In this document: piece by piece, positions 25,760-33,663 of the stretch | How positions within the stretch are numbered: the stretch's first letter is position 1 | Layout: every line of letters begins with the position of its first letter | NCBI GenBank assembly: GCA_030019205.1 | Contig: JASEFH010000004.1 | Span: 90,039-154,038 of the forward strand | DNA: 64,000 nt | Origin: Methanomicrobiales archaeon | GTDB taxonomy: Archaea > Halobacteriota > Methanomicrobia > Methanomicrobiales > JACTUA01 | Direction of reading: 5' to 3' | The notes under the pieces: model-generated | What the model was told of the DNA's origin: nothing | Databases searched by the model: none | The model's input: the letters and a program-made list of their open reading frames with translations, nothing else | Program-made: the position numbers and the translations under genes

Positions 25760-26623
25760 ATGACAGTAAAGGTTGAGGTAAAAGAGGGCGGGATGCCCCA
25801 CAACCAGATCCTGGCCACCGGGCTGATCGGATCGCTGGTGGGCATCTACATCACGTACCTGAACAACATCCTGGGTACCGATCTGCTGGCGTTCTTCGGC
25901 GGGATCGCGGCAACTCTGGCACTCTACTGGGGCAGTCACACCATCAAGCGCCTGGCCAGCTACGGTATCGGAACGGGCGTTCCGTCCGCGGGCATGATCG
26001 CGTTCGGGTCCGGTGTCATCGGGTTCCTGTTTGCCACCCGGTTCGCTATCGGCGGCGGCATTCTGGTCCCCATCATCGCCGTCATCGCGGCTGCCGTCAT
26101 CGGAGCGGTTGCCGGCGTCATGGCCAACACCATCCTGAAGATGCACATCCCCGTGATGGTCTCGGCGCTCATCGAGATGTCCATCGTGGGCGCGCTGACC
26201 CTGATGGGGCTGTCGGCGCTGGTCACCGGAAGCTTCACGTTCGACGCTCTCGTCACGTCCCGGATCTCATTCTTCGGCATGGAGCTCACCACCTACGAGT
26301 CGTCCCTGATCGGAGGCAGCATCATCGCCGTGCTCTTCCTCCTGGGTGGCATCGCGATCCAGCACCCGTTCAACGCCTGTCTCGGCCCCAGCTGGGAGCA
26401 GGACCGGATGCTGATGCTCGCTCTCGAGTGCGGGTTCCTGTCCATGATCCCGGCGGCGGTCATCTCCTTCGCATTCATCAGCATGGCGGCAGCGACGATC
26501 TCGTTCGTGGTGGCCATTGTCGGCTGGTTCTACACATACTACCGCTACATCGAACTCGCCCGGAGGGATGCGGCATTCTGGCTTGACGCCAAACCGATCA
26601 AGGAACCGGAGGCTGGTCACTGA
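25760..26623 (+). CDS. mtrC: Tetrahydromethanopterin S-methyltransferase subunit C
   Basis: Membrane subunit of 287 residues with about eight predicted helices, beginning MTVKVEVKEGGMPHNQILAT. Stretches such as LASYGIGTGVPSAGMIAFGS and GPSWEQDRMLMLALECGFL are MtrC-like. It completes the CDE membrane core. Its TGA overlaps the mtrB start by one base. Ribosome binding site GAGGTGTTCGC. Confidence 0.94.
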   Translation: MTVKVEVKEGGMPHNQILATGLIGSLVGIYITYLNNILGTDLLAFFGGIAATLALYWGSHTIKRLASYGIGTGVPSAGMIAFGSGVIGFLFATRFAIGGGILVPIIAVIAAAVIGAVAGVMANTILKMHIPVMVSALIEMSIVGALTLMGLSALVTGSFTFDALVTSRISFFGMELTTYESSLIGGSIIAVLFLLGGIAIQHPFNACLGPSWEQDRMLMLALECGFLSMIPAAVISFAFISMAAATISFVVAIVGWFYTYYRYIELARRDAAFWLDAKPIKEPEAGH

Positions 26624-26907
26624 TGGCATTCGTACATGTTCTGCCCGAATACGGGCTCGTCGTGGATCCGCTCGTTGGCATCGTCACGACCGCCGCAGAG
26701 TCGCTCCAGCCGATCATCGACCGCGTCGCGGAGCTGGAGAAGATCTCGGACGACCTGCTGGGGATGCTCTCCGGCGAGGGGAACTTCCTGGCGTCGTTCC
26801 CGGGGCGGGAGAGATCCCTGGCCATTGCGGGGAGCGTCACGGCGTTCTGGTACGGGCTTGCGATTGGACTTCTCATTGCGGGGATCATCGCCCTGCAGCT
26901 GCTGTGA
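26623..26907 (+). CDS. mtrB: Tetrahydromethanopterin S-methyltransferase subunit B
   Basis: Small subunit of 94 residues with one C-terminal membrane helix (AIGLLIAGIIALQLL region) and an N-terminal soluble part starting MAFVHVLPEYGLVVDPLVGI. Length and layout match MtrB. The start overlaps the mtrC stop, and GTGAGGTGAGGAAG, the ribosome binding site of mtrA, directly follows its end. Confidence 0.93.
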   Translation: MAFVHVLPEYGLVVDPLVGIVTTAAESLQPIIDRVAELEKISDDLLGMLSGEGNFLASFPGRERSLAIAGSVTAFWYGLAIGLLIAGIIALQLL

Positions 26908-26918
26908 GGTGAGGAAGG

Positions 26919-27440
26919 ATGGCAGAGAAGAAATCGGCGGCCAGCGGATGGCCGATCTCCAAGGGTGACTTCCACAGCGGGGACCCCAACAGTCCCATCG
27001 CCATCGTCACCATGGGCTCCCACCTCGACGAACAGGGTCTCTGCGACGCCGGGGCGGCGATCTGCGGCTCCTGCAAGACGGAGAATCTGGGTATCGAGAA
27101 GGTGATTGCCAACATCATCAGCAACCCGAACATCCGGTTCCTGATCACCTGCGGGACCGAGGTCAAGGGGCACCTCTCGGGGCAGACGATGAAGGCCCTG
27201 CACAAGGGCGGGGTCAAGGACGGGCGCGTGGTCGGCGCGGAAGGGGCGATTCCGTTCATCGAGAACCTGAAGGATGAGCACATCAAGCGCTGGCAGGAGC
27301 AGGTCGAGGTCGTGGATATCATGGAGACCGAGGATATCGGCACGATCAAGGCCAAGATCAACGAGCTCAAGGCCCGGGATCCGGGAGCGTTCGCCGCCGA
27401 CCCGATGGTCGTCGAGGTCAAGGAAGCCGGCGGCGCGGCC
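26919..27440 (+). repeat. 522-bp perfect direct repeat, copy 1 (mtrA 5' part)
   Basis: Compared base by base with 27860-28381, no mismatch was found, including third codon positions. Similarity extends about 16 bases upstream over the shared ribosome binding site, with a small difference just before the ATG. Confidence 0.93.
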
Positions 27441-27641
27441 GAGGAGGTCACCGGCGAGGTGAAGCCGCTCTCGGGCGAGCTCGCGCTCATCCACGCCCGC
27501 ATCAAGACCATCGAGAAGATGGTGGTCGACATCGGATACCGCGACAAGTTCGCTGCCGGTGTGTATGCAGGGAAGATCGAGGGAATCATGATCGGGCTGA
27601 TCGTGATCTTCGCCCTGCTGGGATTCCTGTTGATGGGGTGA
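26919..27641 (+). CDS. mtrA: Tetrahydromethanopterin S-methyltransferase subunit A (corrinoid protein)
   Basis: Corrinoid-carrying subunit of 240 residues. The soluble domain holds the cobalt-ligand histidine in [11 protein letters not shown] (His85), after [20 protein letters not shown]; a linker and a C-terminal helix ([20 protein letters not shown]) anchor it in the membrane, all normal for MtrA. The first 522 bases are repeated without a single difference at 27860-28381 in the next-but-one gene. The C-terminal 66 residues are unique to this copy, so this is the standard MtrA. Confidence 0.96.
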   Translation: MAEKKSAASGWPISKGDFHSGDPNSPIAIVTMGSHLDEQGLCDAGAAICGSCKTENLGIEKVIANIISNPNIRFLITCGTEVKGHLSGQTMKALHKGGVKDGRVVGAEGAIPFIENLKDEHIKRWQEQVEVVDIMETEDIGTIKAKINELKARDPGAFAADPMVVEVKEAGGAAEEVTGEVKPLSGELALIHARIKTIEKMVVDIGYRDKFAAGVYAGKIEGIMIGLIVIFALLGFLLMG

Positions 27642-27646
27642 TGGAA

Positions 27647-27847
27647 ATGGCAGAAGAGACAAAAGCACCTAGCGCCATCAGGATGGCAGCAATCGATGCA
27701 ATGGTCGAGAATATGCGCTACAAGGCGCAGATCCTCGCCCGGACCAACAAGCTGGAGTCCGGTGTGATCAGCTCGGGAGTCATGGGATTCGCCATCGGGC
27801 TGGCCTTCGCGCTGATCCTGGTTGTGGTGCCGGTACTGGTACTGTGA
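27647..27847 (+). CDS. mtrF: Tetrahydromethanopterin S-methyltransferase subunit F
   Basis: Small subunit of 66 residues with one C-terminal membrane helix (GFAIGLAFALILVVVPVLVL) and a charged N-terminus. MtrF resembles the C-terminal part of MtrA. I chose the ATG at 27647 because GGGGTGATGG lies just upstream; GTG at 27638 and ATG at 27641 are in-frame alternatives overlapping the mtrA stop. It sits between the two mtrA-type genes. Confidence 0.88.
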   Translation: MAEETKAPSAIRMAAIDAMVENMRYKAQILARTNKLESGVISSGVMGFAIGLAFALILVVVPVLVL

Positions 27848-27859
27848 GGTGAGGAAGAG

Positions 27860-28381
27860 ATGGCAGAGAAGAAATCGGCGGCCAGCGGATGGCCGATCTC
27901 CAAGGGTGACTTCCACAGCGGGGACCCCAACAGTCCCATCGCCATCGTCACCATGGGCTCCCACCTCGACGAACAGGGTCTCTGCGACGCCGGGGCGGCG
28001 ATCTGCGGCTCCTGCAAGACGGAGAATCTGGGTATCGAGAAGGTGATTGCCAACATCATCAGCAACCCGAACATCCGGTTCCTGATCACCTGCGGGACCG
28101 AGGTCAAGGGGCACCTCTCGGGGCAGACGATGAAGGCCCTGCACAAGGGCGGGGTCAAGGACGGGCGCGTGGTCGGCGCGGAAGGGGCGATTCCGTTCAT
28201 CGAGAACCTGAAGGATGAGCACATCAAGCGCTGGCAGGAGCAGGTCGAGGTCGTGGATATCATGGAGACCGAGGATATCGGCACGATCAAGGCCAAGATC
28301 AACGAGCTCAAGGCCCGGGATCCGGGAGCGTTCGCCGCCGACCCGATGGTCGTCGAGGTCAAGGAAGCCGGCGGCGCGGCC
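27860..28381 (+). repeat. 522-bp perfect direct repeat, copy 2 (mtrA-mtrG fusion)
   Basis: Second copy of the repeat; the sequences diverge abruptly at 28382, the ATG of the MtrG part. Copies are 941 bases apart start to start, separated by the mtrA 3' part and mtrF. Confidence 0.93.
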
Positions 28382-28600
28382 ATGGAGGTCGGCGTCGCGG
28401 GCGTGAGCCCCCAGTTCCTCGAGATCGAGGAGCGGCTCAACAAGATCGAGAAGCAGATCGAGTTTGTGGATGCGGAGATCGCCCAGAGAGTGGGCAGAAA
28501 GATAGGTAGGGATATCGGGATACTGTACGGGATCGTGGCAGGATTGACGGTCTTCTTCATCCTGCTGATCCTGTTGCCGAGACTGAGCACGTTAGTATGA
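27860..28600 (+). CDS. MtrA corrinoid domain fused to MtrG
   Basis: Protein of 246 residues. Residues 1-174 are identical to MtrA, including the corrinoid-ligand His85, and the DNA of that part is identical too. From residue 175 it continues [20 protein letters not shown] and ends with [20 protein letters not shown] plus a membrane helix, which is a complete MtrG. MtrG is normally a separate protein of about 70-85 residues. The joint falls exactly on an in-frame ATG at 28382, which could be the ancestral mtrG start and might still be used. The copied segment also carries the mtrA ribosome binding site (GTGAGGTGAGGAAG). If made, the fusion would add a second corrinoid domain per MtrG in the complex. 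Confidence 0.9.
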   Translation: MAEKKSAASGWPISKGDFHSGDPNSPIAIVTMGSHLDEQGLCDAGAAICGSCKTENLGIEKVIANIISNPNIRFLITCGTEVKGHLSGQTMKALHKGGVKDGRVVGAEGAIPFIENLKDEHIKRWQEQVEVVDIMETEDIGTIKAKINELKARDPGAFAADPMVVEVKEAGGAAMEVGVAGVSPQFLEIEERLNKIEKQIEFVDAEIAQRVGRKIGRDIGILYGIVAGLTVFFILLILLPRLSTLV

Positions 28601-28617
28601 GGGAGGTGTGACTGAGT

Positions 28618-29658
28618 ATGTTCAGATTTGAAAAAGAACAACAGATCTGGGACTTCAACGGAACCAAGATCGGCGGCCAGCCGGGTCAGTACCCGACTGT
28701 GCTCGCCGCTTCAATCTTCTACAACAAGCACGAGATCGTGCTGGACGACAAGACGGGGAAGATCGACAAACCGAAAGCCGAGGCGCTCTGGAGCCGCTGC
28801 CAGGAGCTGTCCGATACCGTGGGCATCCCCCATTTCCTCCAGATCCTGGCCGAGCACGCGGAGGCGATGGAGAGGTACATCGACTGGTTCTGCAGCATCG
28901 ACAGCAAGACGGCATTCCTGATGGACTCGTCCGTCCCGGCGGTGCTGGCGAACGCCTGCAAGTACGTGACCGAGGTCGGGGTGGCGGACCGTGCGATCTA
29001 CAACTCCATCAACGGGTCCATCCTTCCCGAGAACGTTGAAGCGCTGAAGAACAGCGATGTCAACTCCGCGATCGTGCTCGCCTTCAACCCCGCCGACCCC
29101 TCCGTCGCCGGGAGGCAGAAGGTGCTCGCCGAGGGCGGTGTCGCCGGCCAGGCAAAGGGCATGCTGCAGATCGCGGAGGAGTGCGGGATCACCCGCCCGA
29201 TCCTGGACACGGCGGCAACGCCGCTCGGGCTCGGATCCGGCAGCGCCTACCGCGAGATCCTGGCGTGCAAGGGGATCTTCGGGTATCCCACCGGAGGCGC
29301 CTACCACAACATGACGGTGGCATGGACGTGGCTGCGCCGCTGGAAAGGAACGGCGAAGACCCCGTCGCTGCTGGCGAAGGGATACGAGGGCAAACCTGCC
29401 CTGCTGGAGCAGATGAGTCACCACTACCTCGGTGGCATGGAGGGCATCAAGCAGGCGGCATGGTCCGCTCCGGATATCGGATGCAACATGGTCGCGAGCA
29501 CCCTGGGTGCGGACCTGATCATGTACGGTCCGATCGAGAACGTCGAGCCCATGATCACCTGCCAGGCCTACATGGACATCGTGATCCTGGAGGCGGCGCG
29601 GGACCTCGGGATCGATCTGGCTCCCGACACCCACCACCCGATCCAGTTCCTCATCTAA
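28618..29658 (+). CDS. mtrH: Tetrahydromethanopterin S-methyltransferase subunit H
   Basis: Peripheral cytoplasmic subunit of 346 residues, a TIM-barrel methyltransferase that moves the methyl group from methyl-H4MPT to the cobalt of MtrA. It begins MFRFEKEQQIWDFNGTKIGG and includes GCNMVASTLGADLIMYGPIE near the C-terminus. It is some 30 residues longer than the MtrH proteins I recall. The ATG at 28618 follows GAGGGAGGTG. Last gene of the operon; a T5 run lies just after its stop. Confidence 0.95.
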   Translation: MFRFEKEQQIWDFNGTKIGGQPGQYPTVLAASIFYNKHEIVLDDKTGKIDKPKAEALWSRCQELSDTVGIPHFLQILAEHAEAMERYIDWFCSIDSKTAFLMDSSVPAVLANACKYVTEVGVADRAIYNSINGSILPENVEALKNSDVNSAIVLAFNPADPSVAGRQKVLAEGGVAGQAKGMLQIAEECGITRPILDTAATPLGLGSGSAYREILACKGIFGYPTGGAYHNMTVAWTWLRRWKGTAKTPSLLAKGYEGKPALLEQMSHHYLGGMEGIKQAAWSAPDIGCNMVASTLGADLIMYGPIENVEPMITCQAYMDIVILEAARDLGIDLAPDTHHPIQFLI

Positions 29659-30035
29659 ACTCTTTTTCAGGCACCGGGGCGTTACGATCTCCTGCGGTAT
29701 CGCTCGATTCAGGCACCGCTCTCCTGTCCCCGCACCCAATTCGATTGTCCGTCCCCCTCCCCCTCACGGGCTCCCCACGCCCTCTCCGCGCGATGCTGCA
29801 ATCCCCTCCGGTTCGACAGGACGCGGACGGATTGACCCCGACCATGCAACTATCGAATACCCATCATGCGGCATCGGTTCAAAGATCCGCCCTGCTGATT
29901 GGCAGATCAGCCGATGGCGGCCATACCCGGTTCCGGGAGGGTATCATCGCCTCGCCGGGATACTTCAGGCAATGGAAACGTTCGGGAACAGGGAGGCACA
30001 ACGATTATCAGCATCGGCATCCGGCATACCCGGGG
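29659..30035. other. mtr terminator and spacer
   Basis: AACTCTTTTTC at 29659-29669 is a likely terminator of the mtr operon. The rest, about 360 bases, has no convincing gene; part of it could be an N-terminal extension of the next gene, but no start with a ribosome binding site was seen there. Confidence 0.45.
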
Positions 30036-30557
30036 ATGGAACCGGAGACGTTGTTAGGAATCCTCGCCTTCCTCGGTGCCGAGGAGCGGCTGATCCGCCG
30101 TTTCGATCTCCCGGCGGAGGCGTTCATCCCTCTCCTCCTCTCCCTGCGGAGCGGCGGCGACTGGTCGTATGCCGCCGGGAGCATCAGGACACTCTCCCTT
30201 CTCGAGAAGACGACGGTGTACGACAGCGACCGCCGCCTCGGGTATACGTACGAGGAGATCTTCCTGTTCGTGAATCCCCGGATCCTGCAGGAGGATGGCA
30301 CCGTGCACCGTCTGGAGAAGTGCGGACGGGAGGAGGTGCGCCGGCTGGTGCGGCGGCCCTATACCGTGGTCCTGGAGGGCGATCGTCTCTTCTCGGCTAC
30401 GGTACATCCCCTGAGACGCGAGATCGCGCTGGCGGAGCTGCCCGATCGGCAGCGGACCTTCCAGGGGTCCTCCGCCTATGCCGCCTCCCACGAGATGGAG
30501 CACCTGGAGCACGAAGAGATCGCCGGCGAGAGTCTCTACTCTTTGCGGTTTGTATGA
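30036..30557 (+). CDS. Divergent peptide-deformylase-like protein
   Basis: Protein of 173 residues resembling peptide deformylase in overall order. A C-terminal metal motif SHEMEHLEHEEIAG (HExxH, about residues 157-161) and an upstream cysteine in RLEKCGREE could supply the Cys-His-His metal site and catalytic Glu. FLFVNPRI matches the FINP strand of deformylases. The first deformylase motif (GxGLAAxQ) is degraded to SYAAGSI and lacks the glutamine. Archaea start translation with unformylated methionine, so another substrate is likely. Start ATG at 30036 by frame and GGGG upstream; uncertain. It stands alone, convergent with the next gene. Confidence 0.65.
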   Translation: MEPETLLGILAFLGAEERLIRRFDLPAEAFIPLLLSLRSGGDWSYAAGSIRTLSLLEKTTVYDSDRRLGYTYEEIFLFVNPRILQEDGTVHRLEKCGREEVRRLVRRPYTVVLEGDRLFSATVHPLRREIALAELPDRQRTFQGSSAYAASHEMEHLEHEEIAGESLYSLRFV

Positions 30558-30633
30558 CGCAGCAGTGTCCCGGTCGCCGAAGCACTCACGTGCAAACGAA
30601 CGGATCCGGTTGCCGGGGTGGGCATCAGCCCTC

Positions 30634-31476
30634 TCACGGGTATTTCAGCGTAAGACCGACGCCGCTCTCTCGCAGGGGAGCCACCCGGGACAGTGCAATC
30701 CTGGACGGGAGGTCCGTGCAGTGGCAGGCATGGAGCGATGAGGGCTGAACACGGCGAAGATAGTCGAGTGTTGTTTTCAGCGCCTCTTCGGAGGGCTGAA
30801 GAAGGTGGAACCCTCCCACGACATCCGCGATCCTCTCTTCCCCGCAGACGCGCCGCGCCTGCTCGATGATATTGATGATACCGGAGTGGGAGCAGCCGGT
30901 GACAATCACGAGTCCCCGGGCCGTGCGGCATGCCAGTGCGCTGTCGTCCTCCAGGTGGTCCGGCTGGACACCGTCAGGCGTCAGGATCTCGCGCTTCTTC
31001 CTCTTCTCGGTACCATATGGGTATTTTCGCTCTATTTCCCCGAGGAAGACGACGTTCTCCGTGAGCCAGAGGGGTCCGGTGCTCAGCTGGAGACGGAAGT
31101 ATCGCTCCAGCTCGTCTCTCGAGAGGCATGGCCCGGCCTGCAGGATCCTGTTCACGATCTTGGGGAAGAAGGCTCTCGGGTGGGCGACGAGATCCGGTTT
31201 TTTGTGCGGCGTTCCTGTGGCATCCATCTCCGTGTAGAGGCGGATGAGCGGTATCAAACCCCATGTGTGATCCCGATGGCCGTGAGAGAGTGCAATATAA
31301 TCGATGTCGAGAAGATCGATGCCAAGCGCCACGGCGTTTTTCATGAAGGCGTCCGAATACCCGAGATCGAACAGGATCCGGGTCCTGCCGTCTTCTATAC
31401 ATATCGATAGACCGGGCTCGGCGATGAGCTGCCGGTCGTTCAAGGTGCAGTTGTCGGAAAGAACCGTGAGCCTCAT
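30634..31476 (-). CDS. Metallo-beta-lactamase-fold protein
   Basis: Cytoplasmic hydrolase-fold protein of 280 residues with the metal motif ALSHGHRDHTWG (HxHxDH, about residues 73-78), later GCSHSGIINII and GGFHLLQPS histidines. This pattern matches the archaeal group that includes the MJ0301-like dihydropterin-aminobenzene phosphate synthase; the substrate here is unknown. Starts at 31476 (MRLTVLSDN, with GGAT upstream) or 31485 are both possible, as TTTTCATATGATG further upstream looks like its TATA box. It is divergent from the DUF5320/NifX genes, a neighbourhood it often shares in anaerobes. Confidence 0.85.
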   Translation of the reverse strand: MRLTVLSDNCTLNDRQLIAEPGLSICIEDGRTRILFDLGYSDAFMKNAVALGIDLLDIDYIALSHGHRDHTWGLIPLIRLYTEMDATGTPHKKPDLVAHPRAFFPKIVNRILQAGPCLSRDELERYFRLQLSTGPLWLTENVVFLGEIERKYPYGTEKRKKREILTPDGVQPDHLEDDSALACRTARGLVIVTGCSHSGIINIIEQARRVCGEERIADVVGGFHLLQPSEEALKTTLDYLRRVQPSSLHACHCTDLPSRIALSRVAPLRESGVGLTLKYP

Positions 31477-31625
31477 AGGATCCATTCCGCAGCACTCATA
31501 CTGTGTTCGCACATCATATGAAAACCTGCCTCCATCGATTGGAATCGTGACTCTCCGGTATCCGGAGCGGGAGCGAACCCCGCAGGAGCATGCCCGGACA
31601 GGGGCAATGGGGCGGGTCACAGAAA

Positions 31626-31680
31626 CGTATAAGTATTATAGCGCATATGAGTAATAATTACATGACAGTCCTGCTGTCAT
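31626..31680 (+). promoter_or_regulatory. Promoter with shared element and second palindrome upstream of the DUF5320 gene
   Basis: A TATA-like GTATAAGTATTATA (31627-31640) is followed directly by GCGCATATGAGTAAT (31641-31655), the element shared with atwA and the 33326 gene. Seven bases later lies a perfect 7-bp inverted repeat, ATGACAG (31662-31668) and CTGTCAT (31674-31680), which may be a second operator or a leader hairpin. Confidence 0.6.
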
Positions 31681-31704
31681 GCATACACGGAGGTGAAAAG
31701 CAAT

Positions 31705-31908
31705 ATGCCTGGATTCGACAGAACCGGCCCTCTGGGCAGGGGACCACGCACCGGTCGGGGAATGGGGTACTGCCGCCCCGGTCTCGTGGACGTTGAGACA
31801 GCGTATCCACGGGGTGCATACGTACGTCCTCTGTATGGACTCGGTCGAGGCGGACTTCCCCGGGGCTGCGGACGGGGCTTTGGCGGCGGCAGGCGAAGGT
31901 TCTGGTGA
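31705..31908 (+). CDS. DUF5320-type small Gly/Arg-rich protein
   Basis: Small basic protein of 67 residues, MPGFDRTGPLGRGPRTGRGM then YC and a Gly/Arg-rich tail. This MPGxDxTGPxGxGPxTGRGxGxC pattern is the DUF5320 family, found beside NifX-like and MinD-like genes in many anaerobes; its role is unknown. The ATG at 31705 has a full GGAGGTGA ribosome binding site eight bases upstream. Its end overlaps a possible long reading of the next gene, whose real start is likely 31971. Confidence 0.85.
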   Translation: MPGFDRTGPLGRGPRTGRGMGYCRPGLVDVETAYPRGAYVRPLYGLGRGGLPRGCGRGFGGGRRRFW

Positions 31909-31970
31909 CTCCGCCTCAAGGTCCGAATGACAATCACCCCCCTGTCCGGAAAGACTGCACGGAGCACCTC

Positions 31971-32300
31971 ATGATCATCGGAATCGCAAAAGACGGAGAC
32001 CGGGTCTCACAGCACTTTGGCCGCTGTGAGGGATACAGACTCTACCGCATCGAAGACGGCAAGATACTGGAACAGAAGGATATCCTCAACCCCGGCCACG
32101 AGCCGGGAGTCCTCCCGAGGCTTCTCGCCGACCACGGCGTGAATGTGGTGATTGCCGGAGGCATGGGGCCGAAGGCAGCGGACCTCTTCTGCCAGCAGGG
32201 CATGGAGGTCTTTACCGGAGTCTCCGGTTCTCTCGACGATGTCGCGCACCAGTTCATCCTCGGGGAATTGAGAGAGGGAAGGAACATCTGCCATCACTGA
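31971..32300 (+). CDS. NifX/NifB-C-type dinitrogenase iron-molybdenum cofactor family protein
   Basis: Protein of 109 residues with the RNase-H-like fold of NifX, NafY and the C-terminal domain of NifB, which carry iron-sulfur precursors of nitrogenase cofactors. It begins MIIGIAKDGDRVSQHFGRCE and contains GVNVVIAGGMGPKAADLF and a C-terminal His/Cys (ICHH). I used the ATG at 31971 with GGAG upstream rather than 31905, since family similarity begins there. No nitrogenase genes are present in the window, so it probably serves another metallocluster. Confidence 0.85.
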   Translation: MIIGIAKDGDRVSQHFGRCEGYRLYRIEDGKILEQKDILNPGHEPGVLPRLLADHGVNVVIAGGMGPKAADLFCQQGMEVFTGVSGSLDDVAHQFILGELREGRNICHH

Positions 32301-32301
32301 C

Positions 32302-33243
32302 CTAATTCTCCTTTTTCTTAAAGAACGACCCCCTGTCTCCACAGCGTTCCTCCAGTATGCCCTCTTTGAGGAGCGCCCCGAGGTACTTGTGCACCTCGCT
32401 CGGGTGGAGTCCCAGCATCGCCGATAGATCCGCGATGGTGCAGGGCCTCCTCTCGATGGTCGATACAATCGCATCCTGCGTCGTACCCGAGTAACTCCGC
32501 ACCTCTCTACGGCTACGGGCTGACGCGATGATCTCAACCTTTGGACTGTCGAAGAAGGCGGCTACCCGTTCCCGTTCTGCCCGGGTCGCTGCTCTCACCC
32601 AGGCCACCGCGCAGGGTCTGTCCAGCGTGTTCAGCTGCACCCGATCCGCCTGTATCCTCTCGATAGCCTCCTTCAGACGCGCCAGTTCCGTATCCGTGGT
32701 ATTCACCCCCGGGACGATGAAGACCTCAAGCCAGATCTCCCCGGAGAACTCCTGGCGCAGGAGAGATAACCCGGAGATGATACGGTGCGGATCGACGCCC
32801 GGATGCGGACGGTGGATCTTCGCGAAGACTTCGCGCGATACGGCGTTCAGCGTGGGCAGGATTCGATCGGCGCCCAGCACTTCCTTTCGGACCGAAGCTT
32901 CGGAGAAGAGACAGCCGTTGGTCAGGATGGCCACGGTATAGTGAGGATAGCGTGCTTTGACGTGACCGACAATCCGGCCGATATCACGATGGAGCGTGGG
33001 TTCTCCTGAGCCGGCGAAGGTGATGCTGTCGAGGACCGGAGATCGGGAGAGGAAGTCGTCGATCTCCGCCAGCACCTCTGCCGTCGGCACGTACTCCTTC
33101 CGCTCCAGGGTGAGGTCTGTGGTGCTGCCGCACTCGCAGTAGATGCAGTCATAGGTACAGGTTTTGTGCGGGACCAGATCGATGCCGAGAGAAACCCCCA
33201 GTCTCCTCGAGGGGACGGGTCCGAAGAGATGCATGTACTTCAT
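32302..33243 (-). CDS. Radical SAM protein (COG0731-like) with C-terminal winged helix
   Basis: Protein of 313 residues. The radical SAM motif KTCTYDCIYCECG (CxxxCxxC, about residues 28-37) is followed by FAGSGEPTLHRDIG (glycine-rich SAM contact) and RPHPGVDPHRIISGL. The C-terminal 70 residues form a winged-helix-like domain (ADLSAMLGLHPSEVHKYLGA). Family members of this type are uncharacterised. It is divergent from the 33326 operon and converges on the first NifX-like gene, and so belongs to the same neighbourhood. Possibly DNA-binding and redox-sensing, but that is inference. Confidence 0.85.
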   Translation of the reverse strand: MKYMHLFGPVPSRRLGVSLGIDLVPHKTCTYDCIYCECGSTTDLTLERKEYVPTAEVLAEIDDFLSRSPVLDSITFAGSGEPTLHRDIGRIVGHVKARYPHYTVAILTNGCLFSEASVRKEVLGADRILPTLNAVSREVFAKIHRPHPGVDPHRIISGLSLLRQEFSGEIWLEVFIVPGVNTTDTELARLKEAIERIQADRVQLNTLDRPCAVAWVRAATRAERERVAAFFDSPKVEIIASARSRREVRSYSGTTQDAIVSTIERRPCTIADLSAMLGLHPSEVHKYLGALLKEGILEERCGDRGSFFKKKEN

Positions 33244-33277
33244 GGCGAATGTATCTAATATGAGATGAGCACCAACC

Positions 33278-33313
33278 TATATAGTAATTCGCGCATTTGA
33301 GTAATAATTACTC
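33278..33313 (+). promoter_or_regulatory. Promoter with perfect GAGTAAT palindrome upstream of NifX/MinD operon
   Basis: A CTATATAG TATA box (33278-33285) precedes GCGCATTTGAGTAAT (33291-33305). The end of this element is half of a perfect 15-bp palindrome, GAGTAATAATTACTC (33299-33313), placed where transcription should start. This is the most complete of three copies of the element. Confidence 0.65.
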
Positions 33314-33325
33314 GAAGGTGATACC

Positions 33326-33661
33326 ATGATGCTCTGCATTACTGCAAAAGGGAGCACGATGGATGCTCCCGTAGAGGAACGGTTCGGAAGATCGCCCTAC
33401 CTTATCCTGATCGATACGGATACGGGAACGGAGACCTCCATCCAGAACCCGGGCGCCGATGCGGCGGGAGGCGTGGGTCCCAGAACAGTCCAGCTGCTGG
33501 TCAACCACGGTGTGAAGGCGGTCGTCACCGGTCAGGTGGGAGGGAATGCGGCAAGCGCCCTGCAGGCAGCCGGCATCGATGCCTACCAGTACCGCGCCGG
33601 CGGCACGGTCAGAGACGCCCTCGCCCTCTATCGTGCGGGAAAGCTAACAAGGCTCCTGTGA
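33326..33661 (+). CDS. NifX/NifB-C-type cofactor-carrier family protein, second copy
   Basis: Protein of 111 residues of the same fold as the one at 31971: MMLCITAKGSTMDAPVEERF, then PGADAAGGVGPRTVQLLVNH and GVKAVVTGQVGGNAASALQA. Ribosome binding site AAGGTGA; a second ATG follows directly. Its stop overlaps the start region of the first MinD-type ATPase, so the two are translationally coupled. Likely carries or inserts an iron-sulfur precursor. Confidence 0.87.
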   Translation: MMLCITAKGSTMDAPVEERFGRSPYLILIDTDTGTETSIQNPGADAAGGVGPRTVQLLVNHGVKAVVTGQVGGNAASALQAAGIDAYQYRAGGTVRDALALYRAGKLTRLL

Positions 33662-33663
33662 GG

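Noticed and set aside
23753..26146. A 797-codon minus-strand frame opposite mtrE, mtrD and mtrC
   Set aside because: Antisense shadow of highly conserved membrane subunits; composition (Asp/His/Arg-rich) is typical of a complementary-strand reading.
31905..31970. N-terminal extension of the first NifX-like protein
   Set aside because: The extra 22 residues lack family similarity and ATG at 31971 has GGAG upstream.
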